64,000 nucleotides of DNA from Aurelia coerulea (GCA_039566865.1 CM076949.1:620001-684000); one strand, 5' to 3'. Counted from the stretch's first letter, positions 1 to 12,160 are shown. The notes: a model not told the origin generated them from the sequence alone. Numbers and translations: made by a program.

Positions 1-206
1 TTAAAAATGTTTGCCGGATTACTGTCCTGAGTAGCTACGTGCCATCTTTTCTGCCAGAAACTCCTCATCACTGGGTTACAAAGAAGAAAACAGGGTGCAA
101 TGTATGGATGTTAACAAGGGCCCATCAACGGTTGATGAAATGACTCCCCCTCCTACCTGCAGGAAGTATCACCACACCTTCAAAAACATTCCATGTTTTA
201 CTCTTC

Positions 207-240
<34 letters not shown>

Positions 241-542
241 GTTTTTTTGAAAAGCAAAACATTAATACTGAACATCTTCCCTCAGATAATTGTAAGAGCA
301 TAAAACATCAGATATTATGTGACTGATAAAGCTTCTTTTGATGAGCACACCCAGCTGTTTTTGAAACACACGAATTAGATATATCTTAAGTTTGATCGGT
401 CTTATCTTTTGCATGTCAGTCAAGTTCAGAGCTGCTCAAAACTGCGAGGAGCAGTAAGGTTCGGAAGGTTCAATCTTTGACTTCAGCATAAGATTTGCTT
501 TGCTTTTAATTTGTCTTGAGATAGCTACTATTTTTGTTTCAG
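1..542. other. No complete gene seen; probable intron of a gene entering from the left
   Basis: I see no convincing exon here. It is AT-rich sequence with one tetranucleotide microsatellite. The polypyrimidine stretch at its right end leads into the acceptor of the exon at 543, so it is probably intron of that gene. Confidence 0.3.
208..240. repeat. (TCAA)n microsatellite
   Basis: About eight perfect copies of TCAA stand in tandem. It has no other recognisable function. Confidence 0.95.
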
Positions 543-647
543 ACTGATAGTGACTGTGACTCAGATCGTCCTCATGAAGAACAGCAGGAAAGTACTGATA
601 TCGATGGGTTTGAATACAGAAAAGTTCATGACAAAGAAGGAGACTAA
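543..647 (+). CDS. Probable last coding exon of an unidentified acidic protein
   Basis: A textbook acceptor (TTTTTGTTTCAG) at 531-542 opens a frame of 34 codons ending in TAA at 645-647. The peptide is very acidic, starting TDSDCDSDRPHEEQQ and ending YRKVHDKEGD, which is typical of a disordered C-terminal tail. A canonical AATAAA lies about 110 bases after the stop. I do not recognise the protein, and the upstream exons are outside the window or unseen. The longer ATG-initiated frame overlapping it (550-756) is out of frame with the acceptor and looks like a shadow. The splice site, composition and poly(A) signal agree, but the exon is short, so confidence is moderate. Confidence 0.42.
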   Translation, partial: TDSDCDSDRPHEEQQESTDIDGFEYRKVHDKEGD

Positions 648-758
648 TTTCATGAAGTATGTCGACTTATTTTATATACACGATAGAAAATCTGGGGAAT
701 CAATTCAGCCATCAAATCGATTTAATGTTAATAGATCGGCTGAATTTTGGATTTAAAA

Positions 759-764
759 AATAAA
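759..764 (+). promoter_or_regulatory. Polyadenylation signal AATAAA
   Basis: AATAAA lies 112 bases after the TAA of the exon ending at 647 and would end that transcript near 775-790. Confidence 0.45.
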
Positions 765-2660
765 TAGGCCAGTCAAAGTTGGCTGCAGTTAGTTTCTGGG
801 TTGACTAGATTTAGCAAAGGTCGCCCGTATATACTTTCAGCGAACTTCGCCCAAGTTCCCTTGATCCATGATTCGTAAATGCTAACAAAGGTCCTTGGTG
901 TCCAAAAGTTCCTTATTATGCTCTTACTACACCGCATCTGCTGACAGGAGTATTAGTTACGAGTTCTGCTCCCATTTGAGTCCATGTTATATTTAGGCTC
1001 TGTGAGGTTCTTAACCAGCTGATCACTCAAATCGATGAATACTGCATACTTTGCCATGGCAGCCCTTAAAGAGCCAATTTCACCCAGGGTCCTTTGCAGG
1101 CGTGCTGAAATCAAATCTGGCCAAAGCGGAAACCATTAATCTATATACTGCAGTAGTTAAACAGATATATACAGCAGAAAAGTTTACTGTAGTTGGATAT
1201 TGTTGATCAAACCTTTGTGAATCAGGGATAACATGAAAGCGCAAAATCAAAGCTTATTATCAAAGAATGATTTTATCCCTTGAATTCGTTCATCAATGTG
1301 TTGAACGATGGTTCCAGTCAAAATATTTTTTATTGCACTGTGCTTATCAGAATCTGATGGCGTCAGACAAACCATTGCAACAATTCCGATGTTAAATCGA
1401 GGCAGATACAACACGAGGGCTTGCAGCCTCTTTTGACAGAAAGCCACTGGAACTAGCCATCATGAAATTGTTCCTCATTGATTATACAAACCTCTTCTGT
1501 GCCTGTGTAATTTACCATTCATCTAGAAGTCAAGAAGAAACGGCCGCAAAGTTTTCTCGTAGCTGTTTTTATAAAAATGAACGCATTTCTTCTCATAATT
1601 CAATTTAAACAAGGGGTTGTATGATTCAAGTATATATATTTGTCATTTTGTTTGCGATTATTTGTAAAGTATCCAATATAAAACAATACACCACACCTAT
1701 GATCATAAACTCATACTTTATATGAAGGATATGTGAAGCATGTTAATATCATAGTCTGTTTCAAATTAGAGATCACTCGAAGGTGGACGCGCAATCAAAT
1801 TTTTATGCGAGTAACTTTGCGTTATCGAAAATCTCGCTTAACATCTGAACAGATGATGATGTGGTTTACCTTTCTCTGCCAAATATCTTTATATTCAGAT
1901 CCATTTCGGATAGATTTCGTACGGTTTCAAATTATTGTTTCCATGATGATCAGGACCATCTATTAGGTTGAAACCTTTTTTCTCAGAGATGCATGATTAA
2001 TTTAGCTCCAGCGTAAATAAAGTAAACAAAGCAGTAACTAAGGTCAGAACAATAGGTGACAGACTGCTTTTAACCATTTCAATAATTTTTATATTTAAAA
2101 ACTCCAGCTGTGGCTGAGTCTTCATTTTTGTAGGGATTGTAGCAAAAAGCCAACTATAATTGATAACGCTCGTCTCGATGAACATTGTAACGAATTTTTC
2201 CAAATTGTAAACAAATCTGTGGACACTATTGTGTTAGGCATGTGTCCATTGTTTTCTGCAGTTTGTTTGATGACTTCAATCAAGCCACCAAAATGTAGCC
2301 GTCAAACATCCATTTGTATCCGAGCAATCGTTAGAGCTATGAATATTTGGTTTGTTCGTGTGTGAAGTACAAAGATTTATCTTCAAAATAACGCTTGCAT
2401 TGCGAAGAAAAGATTAAAAGTCTGTGTGATATTGCCTTTCAAAAAAATTGCAAAATCATTATTTCGACAAAAATTTAGAGGCGGAGCCCCTTTCTTAAAG
2501 ACACTGTTACCGTTTCCGTTACCGTTTCCAAGACCAACAATGATTTAACTGACTTCACAAATCTTTCTTTACATTATTCGTACATACCAGTTAAAGTTAA
2601 CCGCTAAATTTAACCGCTAAATGTATTGATTTAGAGCATTAGATAAGAATTGCTGATTTA
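765..2660. other. Intergenic, no gene recognised
   Basis: No exon-like frame is supported. A degenerate copy of the 'TTAAAGAGCCATTGTCACCC' repeat (family Q, complete at 17556) lies near 1060-1165. The remainder is AT-rich single-copy-looking sequence. Confidence 0.5.
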
Positions 2661-2669
2661 CCAAAAGCC

Positions 2670-2783
2670 TAGCCTGCGTGCATACTCTACTGATTCCCTG
2701 AAGAGAAATGAGGTTCCTCCTCCAGTACTGGAGGAGGAACCTCACTTCTCTTCAGGGAATCAGTAGAGTCTGCACGCAGGCTA
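2670..2783. mobile_element. Tiny hairpin transposon H1 (hAT-like MITE, 114 bp)
   Basis: The element is a nearly perfect hairpin. The left arm begins TAGCCTGCGTGCATACTC and the right arm ends GTCTGCACGCAGGCTA, meeting near a central GTAC. The flanks CCAAAAGC (2661-2668) and ACAAAAGC (2784-2791) match at seven of eight positions, as for an 8-bp target duplication; one extra C lies between the left copy and TAGCC. It shares only its tips with the elements at 35373, 40287, 48139 and 59015. Confidence 0.8.
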
Positions 2784-2946
2784 ACAAAAGCCCGGCATTG
2801 AAATTGTATCGCTCTATTATGTTATGATGTAAAAAGAAAATAAAATGTAATCTATACGGTAGATATGATAAGGGTCGAGGATAAGATTTTAGATTTTAAA
2901 TTTTAAAGAAGAATTTGACGAGAAAGTTTTCTTGAAAAAACATAAT

Positions 2947-5900
2947 AGACCAGGCTGTACTGGCGCTAGGTACCACTTTTCGGCGGAGAAATCGGGACTA
3001 TGATTTTTTTATAGCTCTATACATTGGTATAACGAAAATCGATGGTAAACGGGAAGTTTGTAATGATCTTGCGCGAAACGCGTCAATTACCGTTGGGTAC
3101 TTAGGCCCAACGCGCGGTTTTTTTAATTTTCAATAATTTATGCCATTTCTTGACTGTATAATCGTCTTTCGCATAAAATTAATGTTATTAACCCAGAAAA
3201 TATCAAAATTTACAGAATCTACATGGTAATTTGACCATATGATGTCATTTTTATGTGACGTCATCACTGCAAACGAAATATTTCGCAACTGACGATCATG
3301 ACGCTCTATTCTGGCAGACTTTGGGTGGAACGTCGTTTATTGATTATAAAGGCGCCTGAAATTGAATACTTCATTCATGTGGACACCTGCAAATCCCGGA
3401 CGGTTGCAAACAACGGACAGGCTCTTTCCTTTATTCATGCCAACATCTTCCGTATCAGGATCTTGATTAAGTATTTGCAAGGGAAAAGTTAGGAGGAACA
3501 TCACGTTTCTGGCCACTTCTTACTTGGATCTTATGCAAACTCAGCGTTTCATTCATTTGGCGGTTCAACATAACTATTTTGAGATGCGACTTCATTGCTA
3601 GAAGCTTTTTTTGGCCATTGTATTTTTGCACCAGAAAATGAACTAAGCTGATCATGGTTTGATTTCTATCCGAGACTAAAGCCTGCTCAACCAAAATCGT
3701 GCGTAAGTGCAAGTCCAAGAGTCATTTCGAGATAGCTCCTATCGATCAGAAAGGAGAACAAATGCTCAGCAGAGATGCCATGTCACCAGGAGTGAGCAAG
3801 TGCTTTGCTGGTGATAGTTGAGTTATTTTGAAGTGGACGTTGAATCGTTCAGAGCAAGTGGAAAATACAAAAGCACTTGCAGAAGTGAACAGGGCTGCCC
3901 TTACCATTTACAAACCTCTGTGACTATCACATATCTAGCAGACAGAAAAATTCCTCAAGCGTATTATCATACGATAGAGGTATTGAAACAGGAGCATCTT
4001 AACGAACGTTTTTTATCTAAATCTTGAGAAAGACAAGACTGTTGTTTTAAGTTCTGGTAGCATTGCTCTTGGAGACCATATTGCTGCCGGACTACTTTTA
4101 AGGAGATATCTTAGCGAGGATGAGAACTACAAATTCCGTCAAGAATACATTGAGTCCAGTCAAGTCAAGTTTCGCAATCCGATCAAAAGATCCTTGGAGC
4201 ATTACCTCTCTTTGGCAAAGAGAGGGCAAGCTATCGACTTTGAGAGAGAACTTGAATACACTTTATGCCCAATTCCGTTCACTTAGCAAACCTGCACGAT
4301 TCAAGAAGAATTATCTCAAAAGCAAGTTGATCCAAGTCATTGTCAAGAAAATGAAGAGCCCTGTAATACACCAAAGGGAAGTCAGTCGTAAAAGCAAATC
4401 GCGTCGGTGTCCCTTGTCGACATTTTGGCAAGTGTTGTTTGCATAACTCAAGTAACAGAAACATACAAAGATTCCATGTAAAAGTTTTTGAAGCAGCTGC
4501 TGTCTGGATATAGTCGAGCTGACATTGTCGCAGCTACATAACCAAGAAGTCTCCCTAACGTCAGCTGAAATAAACTCAAGTTGAATTCCTAGCAAAGTGG
4601 TTATTTCATCAAACAAGTCAAAGGTTTCCACGGAATTTCAGTGACTTTTCCACTTTTTGATGACAACAAACGGCAATTGATGTTTCGTATGAGGGATACC
4701 ATCGTTGCAACAAAGGCAAATGCATTTAATTTGCTACACTGCTAGAAGATCTGCTCCTCAAAGGAACTGCTGCAAATTGACACTTGCCCTGTGCGAAATT
4801 AAAGCAGAGCTACAATCCTGGCCAAAAGAAGCTGGGAAGCAGGCAAATTTCAGTGTCTTCATGATGTTTCCTAAGATATCAAGGAGAAAACATACGTTTA
4901 GAGTCTCCAAATCCCCCCCCCCCCCTTCTTCAATGTTGAGAAGGTCGAAAGGTGTTTGATTCAAGCAACTTTGAAACGGGGGGAGCGGGGGGCACGTAAT
5001 CAAAGACCAAAGTAGTGCAATTTTATGATCTGTCCCAAGTATTTTGGCCAAGATTGTCTGAAAAATTGCTATCACTACCTATCATATATGTTTCTATGAA
5101 TCCAAATCTACCTGTATCAGACAATTTCTTTCACTATGAATGGATAGCCACTAACTTTGGGCTCAATGTGTTCTTGACGGAATTTGTAGTTCTCATCCTC
5201 GCTAAGATATCTCCTTAAAAGTAGTCCGGCAGCAATATGGTCTCCAAGAGCAATGCTACCAGAACTCAAAACAACAGTCTTGTCTTTCTCAAGATTTAGA
5301 TAAAAAACGTTCGTTAAGATGCTCCTGTTTCAATACCTCTATCGTATGATAATACGCTTGAGGAATTTTTCTGTCTGCTAGATATGTGATAGCACAGAGG
5401 TTTGTAAATGGTAAGGGCAGCCCTGTTCACTTCTGCAAGTGCTTTTGTATTTTCCACTTGCTCTGAACGATTCAATGTCCACTTCAAAATAACTCAACTA
5501 TCGCCAGCAAAGAACTTGCTCACTCCTGATGTCATGGCATCTCTGCTGAGCATTTGTTCTCCTTTCTGATCGATAGGAGCTATCCCGAAACGACTCTTGG
5601 ACTTGCACTTACGCACGATTTTGGTTGAGCAGGCTTTAGTCTCGGATAGAAATCAAACCATGATCAGCTTAGTTCATTTTCTTTGTGCAAAAATACAATG
5701 GCCAAAAAAAGCTTCTAGCAATGAAGTCGCATCTCAAAATAGTTATGTTGAACCGCCAAATGAATGAAACGCTGAGTTTGCATAAGATCCAAGTAAAAAG
5801 TGGCCAGAAACGTGATGTTCCACCTAACTTTTCCCTTGCAAATACTTAATCAAGATCCTGATACTGAAGATGTTGGCATGAATAAATGAAATAGCCCGTC

Positions 5901-6369
5901 CGTTGTTTGCAACCGTCCGGGATTTGCAGGTGTCCTTTATAATCAATAAACGACGTTCCACCCAAAGTCTGCCAGAATAGAGCGTCATGATCGTCAGTTG
6001 CGAAATATTTCGTTTGCAGTGATGACGTCACATAAAAATGACATCATATGGTCAAATTACCATGTAGATTCTGTAAATTTTGATATTTTCTGGGTTAATA
6101 ACATTAATTTTATGCGAAAGACGATTATACAGTCAAGAAATGGCATAAAATGCGTCACATGCATTCGCTTGTTAAGAAAGGATTGAAAATTAAAAAAACC
6201 GCGCGTTGGGCCTAAGTACCCAACGGTAATTGACGCGTTTCGCGCAAGATCATTACAAACTTCCCGTTTACCATCGATTTTCGTTATACCAATGAATAGA
6301 GCTATCCAAAAATCATAGTCCCGATTTCTCCGCCGAAAAGTGGTACCTAGCGCCAGTACAGCCTAGTCT
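2947..6369. mobile_element. Fold-back element FB1 with ~1.2-kb inverted arms
   Basis: The left arm (2947 to about 4154) recurs inverted from about 5162 to 6369 with only scattered mismatches. Matched landmarks include the GGTACCACTTTTCGGCGGA block near 2969 and 6334, and the GGGTACTTAGGCCCAACGCG block near 3094 and 6203. The tips are AGACCAGGCTGTACTGG and CCAGTACAGCCTAGTCT. A 5-bp direct repeat, ATAAT, abuts both ends (2942-2946 and 6370-6374). The right arm carries a roughly 30-bp insertion near 6145-6180. The spacer of about 1 kb holds broken coding sequence. No transposase was recognised, so the element is probably non-autonomous. Confidence 0.85.
3987..4286 (+). pseudogene. Broken ORF inside FB1, family not named
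   Basis: A 100-codon stop-to-stop frame without a usable ATG ends in TAG at 4284. It reads ...SSGSIALGDHIAAG... and then ...RRYLSEDENYKFRQEY..., ending ELEYTLCPIPFT. The 'L-Y-L-P-(V/I)-P' ending resembles uncharacterised ORFs I recall from repeat-rich cnidarian genomes, where the sequence continues with a 'SLA..DG' block. A similar LANLHDSRRIISKA block follows here in another frame, which suggests a frameshift. Its first half lies in the left arm, so an inverted second copy exists in the right arm. The function is unknown. Confidence 0.3.
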
Positions 6370-6374
6370 ATAAT

Positions 6375-6983
6375 CTCATGAAATGGCATCTACAGCTTGT
6401 TTTAAGTTTAGAAAGCATCGTTTCAACAGGCAGCTTTTCAGCAACATCGCCTTAACAAAGCCTTCAGTATCGAAGTTGTTCGATTAATGACATTGAAGAT
6501 CATCGTGTTGTCTGAAACCATTCAGGGTTATTAGCACGCGCCGACCAAACAGACGTAAAATTGACATCACAGGCCCGACTCTTCTTTCTTCCTCGCTATG
6601 CAACCCATCGCCTTCCGTACGTAAAAAGGCATCTTCTCTGCACTTCATGTTTACTCAGTTGAGTCTACGCAACAATGTGCCCGTCAATTACCCCATCACT
6701 TACCCCTGAGTATCATCCACAAAATTGTTTCATGTGAGAGTGCCATACCATACATCTACGAACAATTTTTAATCAAGCACTTAGAATTTATTGATTATTT
6801 GTCAACATAAGGCATGTGGCAAGGTCGAAAATCGATTTTTGTTGTTTGCAAAATGGAAGAGTGGTCCTTTGGCAAAGGAGGTTTTCGAGATGATAAAAAG
6901 AGCAACTTTTGTGGCATGAAGAAATCTTTGCTGTTGGACAAGGAGACAGGAGAAGGCGAAGGTTCTGCTCCAAGAAAATAATC
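6375..6983. other. Upstream region of the chitinase gene
   Basis: This 609-bp stretch separates FB1 from the chitinase start codon. It should hold the promoter and 5'UTR. I see no canonical TATAAA box at a usable distance and no other gene. Confidence 0.4.
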
Positions 6984-9900
6984 ATGGATTTTAAGCTGGT
7001 TTTTGTCGCAACTTTAATGGCAGTATGCGCCTTCTACTCTGCAGGTATTTTGTTGCATGTTAAATATTGACAATACAATAGTGACCTCTTTGAAATTTCT
7101 GGGAAAAGTTAGATAAAATCAGCAGAAGAGATTTGGAGAAAATATTTAGCAACCCAAAAGTCCATTATCTTTTCCTTTTTAATGCAAATAAGTTTTTCAA
7201 AATAACATTGTTAAATCTTAACAGTAAATACCAGTTTAAAAGTCTTTTTTATAAGTTCTTCATTATTGCTCATATTAGATGGAACTGAAATTAAATCTTC
7301 TTCTTGTAGATGCCAAAAGGTACAAGATGGTAGCATACTGGGGCCAAAATGGTGTTTATGGCATCCATAAGGAAAGAAATCGCTGGGAGAAAGAACTGGA
7401 TTACTTTTGTAAAAGTTACAGCTATGATGTCGTCGTACTTGCATTCAATCACATTTTCTTTGACAGCAGAAATAAAGGTAGATCTTTCCTGTGTTATGAA
7501 CTATGATTAATTTCTTAATGATATTGGCATTATATGGTTTCTTATTTTGAGGGCGAAAAATTAAAAGTTGGTTTCTTCGATTGCTGCAGATAAGTTCCTT
7601 GATATATGAAACAGCATGTGATGACAAAAGGTTCTTTTGCACTCATTGTGAATATTGAAGACTATCTTATACTCAACGGCAGGAATAAAATGATCACAGT
7701 AGTACCTAAATTTTTCAATTTTTTTAAATTTTGGCTGTCACAGAATTACTTTCCTATAAATGGAGTACAATAATTGCGACGATAATCATATTCCTAAAAA
7801 AAGACTTTCCAAGTTTGAATGTTCCAATAAGTTAATTTTGAGACATTTCCAGGTTATGACAAATCCGATAAATAATTAAAATAAATAGATGTTAGACTAG
7901 TCCATGGTTATTATTGTTGACGTTTCGAAGCAACTCTGTGCTTCATCATCAGAATTAAATGTTCCAAAAGCACGAGGCTATATTTTTACTCATAACGGCA
8001 ATACACAACTAAAAGTGCATGTTTACAGTTCCTACGTGTAAAGAAAGTGCAAGGGTAAACCCAAAGGAATAATGATTAAAACAAAGCTAGGGGGATGGAA
8101 GACTGTTGGGAGTTAAGTGAAGGACGATCACGCAAAATAAGTAGACTTTCGTGGATAATCTACTTATTTTGCTATTTCAATATTTCAATTATTCCTATAA
8201 ACGTATTTTTGACAAAAGATTAGTAAATTACGTATGTTGCTCATTATGCTTTGTTATTTTGCAGATGATCATATCTCTCTCCATTTATGAGTCAAAGGAT
8301 TCTGATATACTTTAAAAGCCTCATATTTCCTTCATTTCAGATAACCTGCCTGGCCTGAACTTTGCTTTTCACTGCGAAGACCCCGTCGGCGCTGAATATC
8401 CAACATTACTTCGCTGTCCCCTGATCGAGGCTGGAATTTCTGAATGTCAAAAACGAGGCATCAAAGTTCTACTATCAATGGGTGGTGCTGCAGGTAGATA
8501 TGGGTTCTCAAGTGATTCTCAAGCCAGACAATATGCCAACACAATTTGGGATTTATTTCTTGGCGGAACTTCTATGCAAAATCTCAGACCTTTTGGCAGG
8601 TATTAGACAGTTTATTTAACAGCGTATTATGATCTGTTTCAAAAGTTTTGTTATACAGGGTGTCCCAAAAATATTATGCTCCGTTTGTATGGCTGCTGTG
8701 GAGGGGCTGTAGGGTTAATTTTTATCGGTTTTTGGCTTCAACTTAGCACAGGTTCCAAATCTTTAAAAAGGCTGATGTAAAATTCAGTTACTTATTTCTT
8801 TGAATTGAATGATTTCAAAGAAATTTCAGCTATTTCTCTATAATTTTACCGTTGGACTTTTGTGAAATCTTCAATATTTTCAGAATTAGAGTGTTTTTCT
8901 CCTTTTTTAAAAATTCAAGAAAAATTTTCAAAAAAACTTAAAACCATCGTAATTTCTAAACTGTTTGACGTAACATGGCTTAGTTTCGAAGAAAAACATA
9001 GTTTATGAACGCCTGCAATACGGTATCAAGCAAAGGTCTGTCATTTTTCTGGTTTATAATTTAGAAATTTGATGACGTCACACCCTCAAATGAGTTAAAA
9101 TATAACATACGCTGAAATTTCAAAAAATTTGAAAACTTCTGAAAAGTCCAACGGTAGAATTAAAGATAAGTCAAACCATTCAGTCAGAAGAAATAGATCA
9201 CAGAATTTTATACCCACCTTTTTACGCTAAGTTAAAGATTTGGAAGCCATGCTCTTCAACTTAGAGTTTAAGACCTTGTTTGAGTCTATCTGATTACAAG
9301 TAAGTGCTTGCTGATTTATGTGGTTCTTTCAAAAACAACACTTATATTGTTCTCCAGCAGTGTCAATATCAAGTAGTGCTTGAAAGAAATGGTTCTAACG
9401 TCATGTTAAAGTTTTTCTTCTCTTTTAAAAGGGTTGACAGTGCTGTCTTATAGATAAACAACGCCATTAACGCTTTTAAAAATTGAGTAAAAATTTGAGT
9501 ATGACGCCAGTACCCTTTCTTTGAAATTATACTTAATTTTGACATTGCTGCGGAAAATAAAAAGTGCTGTAGTTTTGAAGCAACCAGTTATTTTGCCTAT
9601 CCTCTTCCATAAATCTGCAAATGCTTGCCCCGATTGGCTACAACAAGGTCTCAAACTCTAAATTGAAGCCTGACATATGCAACTGTGTAATGAATGGGGC
9701 AATTGATTTTACCGCTCTTCCACAGCAGGCAAGGCAGGCACACAAACGGGGAACAATTTTTAGGACACCCACTATTTGTCCCAAAAACTGCACTGTCCTA
9801 AAATTCTTCTTTTAATTGATTCTGTCTTTGTTTTAGGGCTGTTCTCGATGGTGTGGACTTAGATATTGAAGGAGGTCGCTCAACTGGTTACACAGCATTC

Positions 9901-12085
9901 GTGCGTGAAAGCAGAAGATTAATGGACGCTGACGCTTCACGTAAATATATCATTGGTGCTGCTCCACAGTGTCCGTTCCCTGACGGTTACTTAGGCCCAC
10001 GCCCAGGCAAGGCTCTTGGTGATGTTGGCCACATGTTCGATGAAGTGTACGTTCAATTTTACAACAATTGGTGTCATACTGGTAATCCAAGGGTGTTTTA
10101 TGATCATATGCAAAAATGGTTGAAATTCTCCATGGACAGCCAACCAAATGGGCCTATGATTTTTGTTGGTATGCCTGCGAAGATCGGTGGATCTGGTACA
10201 GCGGCAAATTACAGACCTTTGAATGAAGTTGCTGGTATCTTTAACGTGAGTTATTTTGATTTTCGTTTATTTCATTCATTCATTTCATTTGATATTAATC
10301 TCATGGTCGAGTCACAAGAAAGTTAACACGTTTTTGCGGGTTGTGGAATAAAAAGTAGGCGGCCGATATTCAAATCTGAAATGTGGATCTATCAGCCAAA
10401 GGCTACTGTGCGAAAATTGCGTTTGGTAAAATCACTCATCATTTAAACCCAGAACTTAGGAAAATGCTGGTAATGGGGTTTGTATGGGAGCGAGAATTCC
10501 ACGTTCACTTCTGGTCCATGATTTACGTGCCTTCTGAATTCAAATGCAATGACATTTTCTGTTTCAGAAGTAGAATTTCAGTTTCAATGGCAAGTAAATC
10601 AGGGACCAGTTCTGAAAAATTCGGAAGAGTCGTTGTAGTTGCTATTGCGGTATCAGCTTAGTCAAATAGCGAAACAACGATCTGTACTGAGTCTAGCCAG
10701 CTGACATGCGAGATTTTCTTAATGAACAGATGAACTAAATATTATCATAGCAAGTTCTTGTTTATCTGTCATTACCTCGTTTTCTGATTCACCTTAGGTC
10801 ATTTTGAATTAGTTACCTTTAACAACATTTAATTATAGTTTCTTTTCTGCGCGTTTTTTCGGTTGGTTTTTACTTTTATATACAATTATAAAAACAAATT
10901 TGAGGCAAAGGGCCTGTGACATTCAAGAGCCCACTCCAGACCCCCTCCAGACAAGGCTTACGTTACCAAGAATGATTTAATTTCCTTTAAATGAGGATTA
11001 TGAATGAGGCTTATATTGCTCGTGGGCCTAGACAGGCTGCCACACGCTTCTGGGTTAAAAGGATCACCCACATAGACGCACGACAGTAGTCATTCCCTCT
11101 AATACTGCATTCCTCTAAGATTGAGGAAACGAAACCAATGAAGGAAAGCTATTTACTTTTTAAACTGCCCAAAGAAGGGTGTTTGAGGTTGTTAGACTTT
11201 GTACCTGGTGTCCTAGAAAAACGTCAACAGATTTGGTTGGGCTTAGTGATGAAAATTTAGCTTGAATGAATTCAAAATCCATTGTAAAACATTCCTTGAT
11301 AGTTTCTTAGATTCTTGATGTTTATTATGATTATTGTATTACCTTGTTTAGAAATTGAAAGATGAACCTCGATTTGGCGGATTTATGTTATGGGATGCTG
11401 GTTTTGATCAAAACAATGTCATCAACGGAAAACCATACAGTCAAAATATTGCTGAAATGATGAACAGTGGGGTAGTACCCCCTCAACCAACTGGTGCTCC
11501 GCAGACTTTACCCCCTGGTACTCCTCCTCCGCAACCACAGACTCCTCCGCCACAGCCACAGACTCAACCACCGGTAACTGCAGCGCCCGTACCTCCAACT
11601 CGACCATGTAAGTAATTGTTGTTTTTCTTTTCTTATAATCTTTTCCTTAGGTAGTGTTTTGAAATGAATACCATAGGTTTATGGTAACCATAGATCCAAT
11701 ACTATTGAATTTATCGTTCTTCAAAACCATTGCCACCAGGCCATTTTAGAGAGATACAACATTCTTCTCACATGCTGCCCTACTGATGCTCTGTTTGTAC
11801 AAACAAAAAGAATTGTGCATGTGAGAAAATATTGTGCATCTTTTAGAATCTCTTCATTTTTATCCAGTAGTTTTTGTATCCCCCTGACAATGATTTCCTA
11901 TGTCCTTCCTTACAGCCTCAGTATCATGCGGCGGCCTCGCAGACGGTCATTATGCACATCCTTCAGATTGTGGCAAATTCTTTATCTGCGCAGGAGGAAT
12001 TGCATTCGAACGTAGCTGTCCATCAGGGTTGAAATGGAATGACAAGGGTAAATATTGTGATTGGCCACAAAATGTCACGTGTTAG
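6984..12085 (+). CDS. Secreted hevamine-type (class III) GH18 chitinase with C-terminal CBM14 domain, six exons
   Basis: The enzyme is predicted to hydrolyse chitin outside the cell. Exons are 6984-7044, 7310-7477, 8341-8599, 9837-10245, 11352-11607 and 11916-12085; all junctions are GT-AG and keep the frame, giving 440 residues. Residues 1-20 form a signal peptide (MDFKLVFVATLMAVCAFYSA). AYWGQNG at 29-35 is the first strand typical of plant and fungal class III chitinases. KVLLSMGG and LFLGG follow in the same order as in hevamine. The GH18 catalytic motif DGVDLDIE lies at 167-174, with Glu174 as acid/base. YVQFYNNWC and FMLWDAG (Trp313) complete the barrel. A Pro/Gln/Thr linker (about 340-383) joins a peritrophin-A (CBM14) domain with Cys 389, 403, 409, 419, 432 and 440. 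All key residues are present, so it should be active. The biological role (digestion, defence or chitin remodelling) is not shown by the sequence. Confidence 0.93.
7915..7960 (-). ncRNA. Possible hammerhead-ribozyme-like motif in chitinase intron 2
   Basis: Read on the minus strand, CTGATGA (7952-7946) is followed by a 6-bp hairpin GAAGCA/TGCTTC and then GAAA (7926-7923) and CGTC. This is the order of the hammerhead core: CUGAUGA, stem II, GAAA. One extra U stands before stem II, and stem III is not clear. Similar cores occur in Penelope-like retroelements and retrozymes, so this may be the end of a decayed copy. Chance remains possible. Confidence 0.25.
8656..9772. mobile_element. Mariner-like non-autonomous element S1 in chitinase intron 3
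   Basis: The left end, CAGGGTGTCCCAAAAAT, follows a TA. It is matched by the inverted right end ...TTTTTAGGACACCC near 9770. Blocks near the left end (CTATAATTTTACCGTTGGAC; AACTTAGCACAGGTTCC) recur inverted toward the right end (near 9140 and 9230), so the element is largely palindromic. It has no intact transposase ORF. Internal pieces recur near 14620, 16299, 47335, 50130 and 59690. Confidence 0.7.
11208..11310. repeat. Decayed fragment of element V in chitinase intron 4
   Basis: GGTGTCCTAGAAAAACGTCAACAGATTTGGTTG is similar, over about 100 bases, to the left end of the element at 61263. No right end is seen. Confidence 0.5.
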
Positions 12086-12154
12086 CTAATTTATTGATGG
12101 ACTCATTCAGCGAGAAATGCTTGTTATAGTTTCATTCCTTGAGTGAGTTATGAT

Positions 12155-12160
12155 AATAAA
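12155..12160 (+). promoter_or_regulatory. Chitinase polyadenylation signal AATAAA
   Basis: AATAAA lies 70 bases after the chitinase TAG at 12083-12085. It is the nearest canonical signal and probably sets the 3' end. Confidence 0.6.

Noticed and set aside
205..240. Possible CRISPR-like tandem
   Set aside because: It is a simple tetranucleotide microsatellite without spacers, in a eukaryotic genome.
4311..5075. Overlapping minus- and plus-strand ORFs in the FB1 spacer
   Set aside because: They conflict with one another and show no motif; the broken + strand frame at 3987-4286 has more protein-like character.
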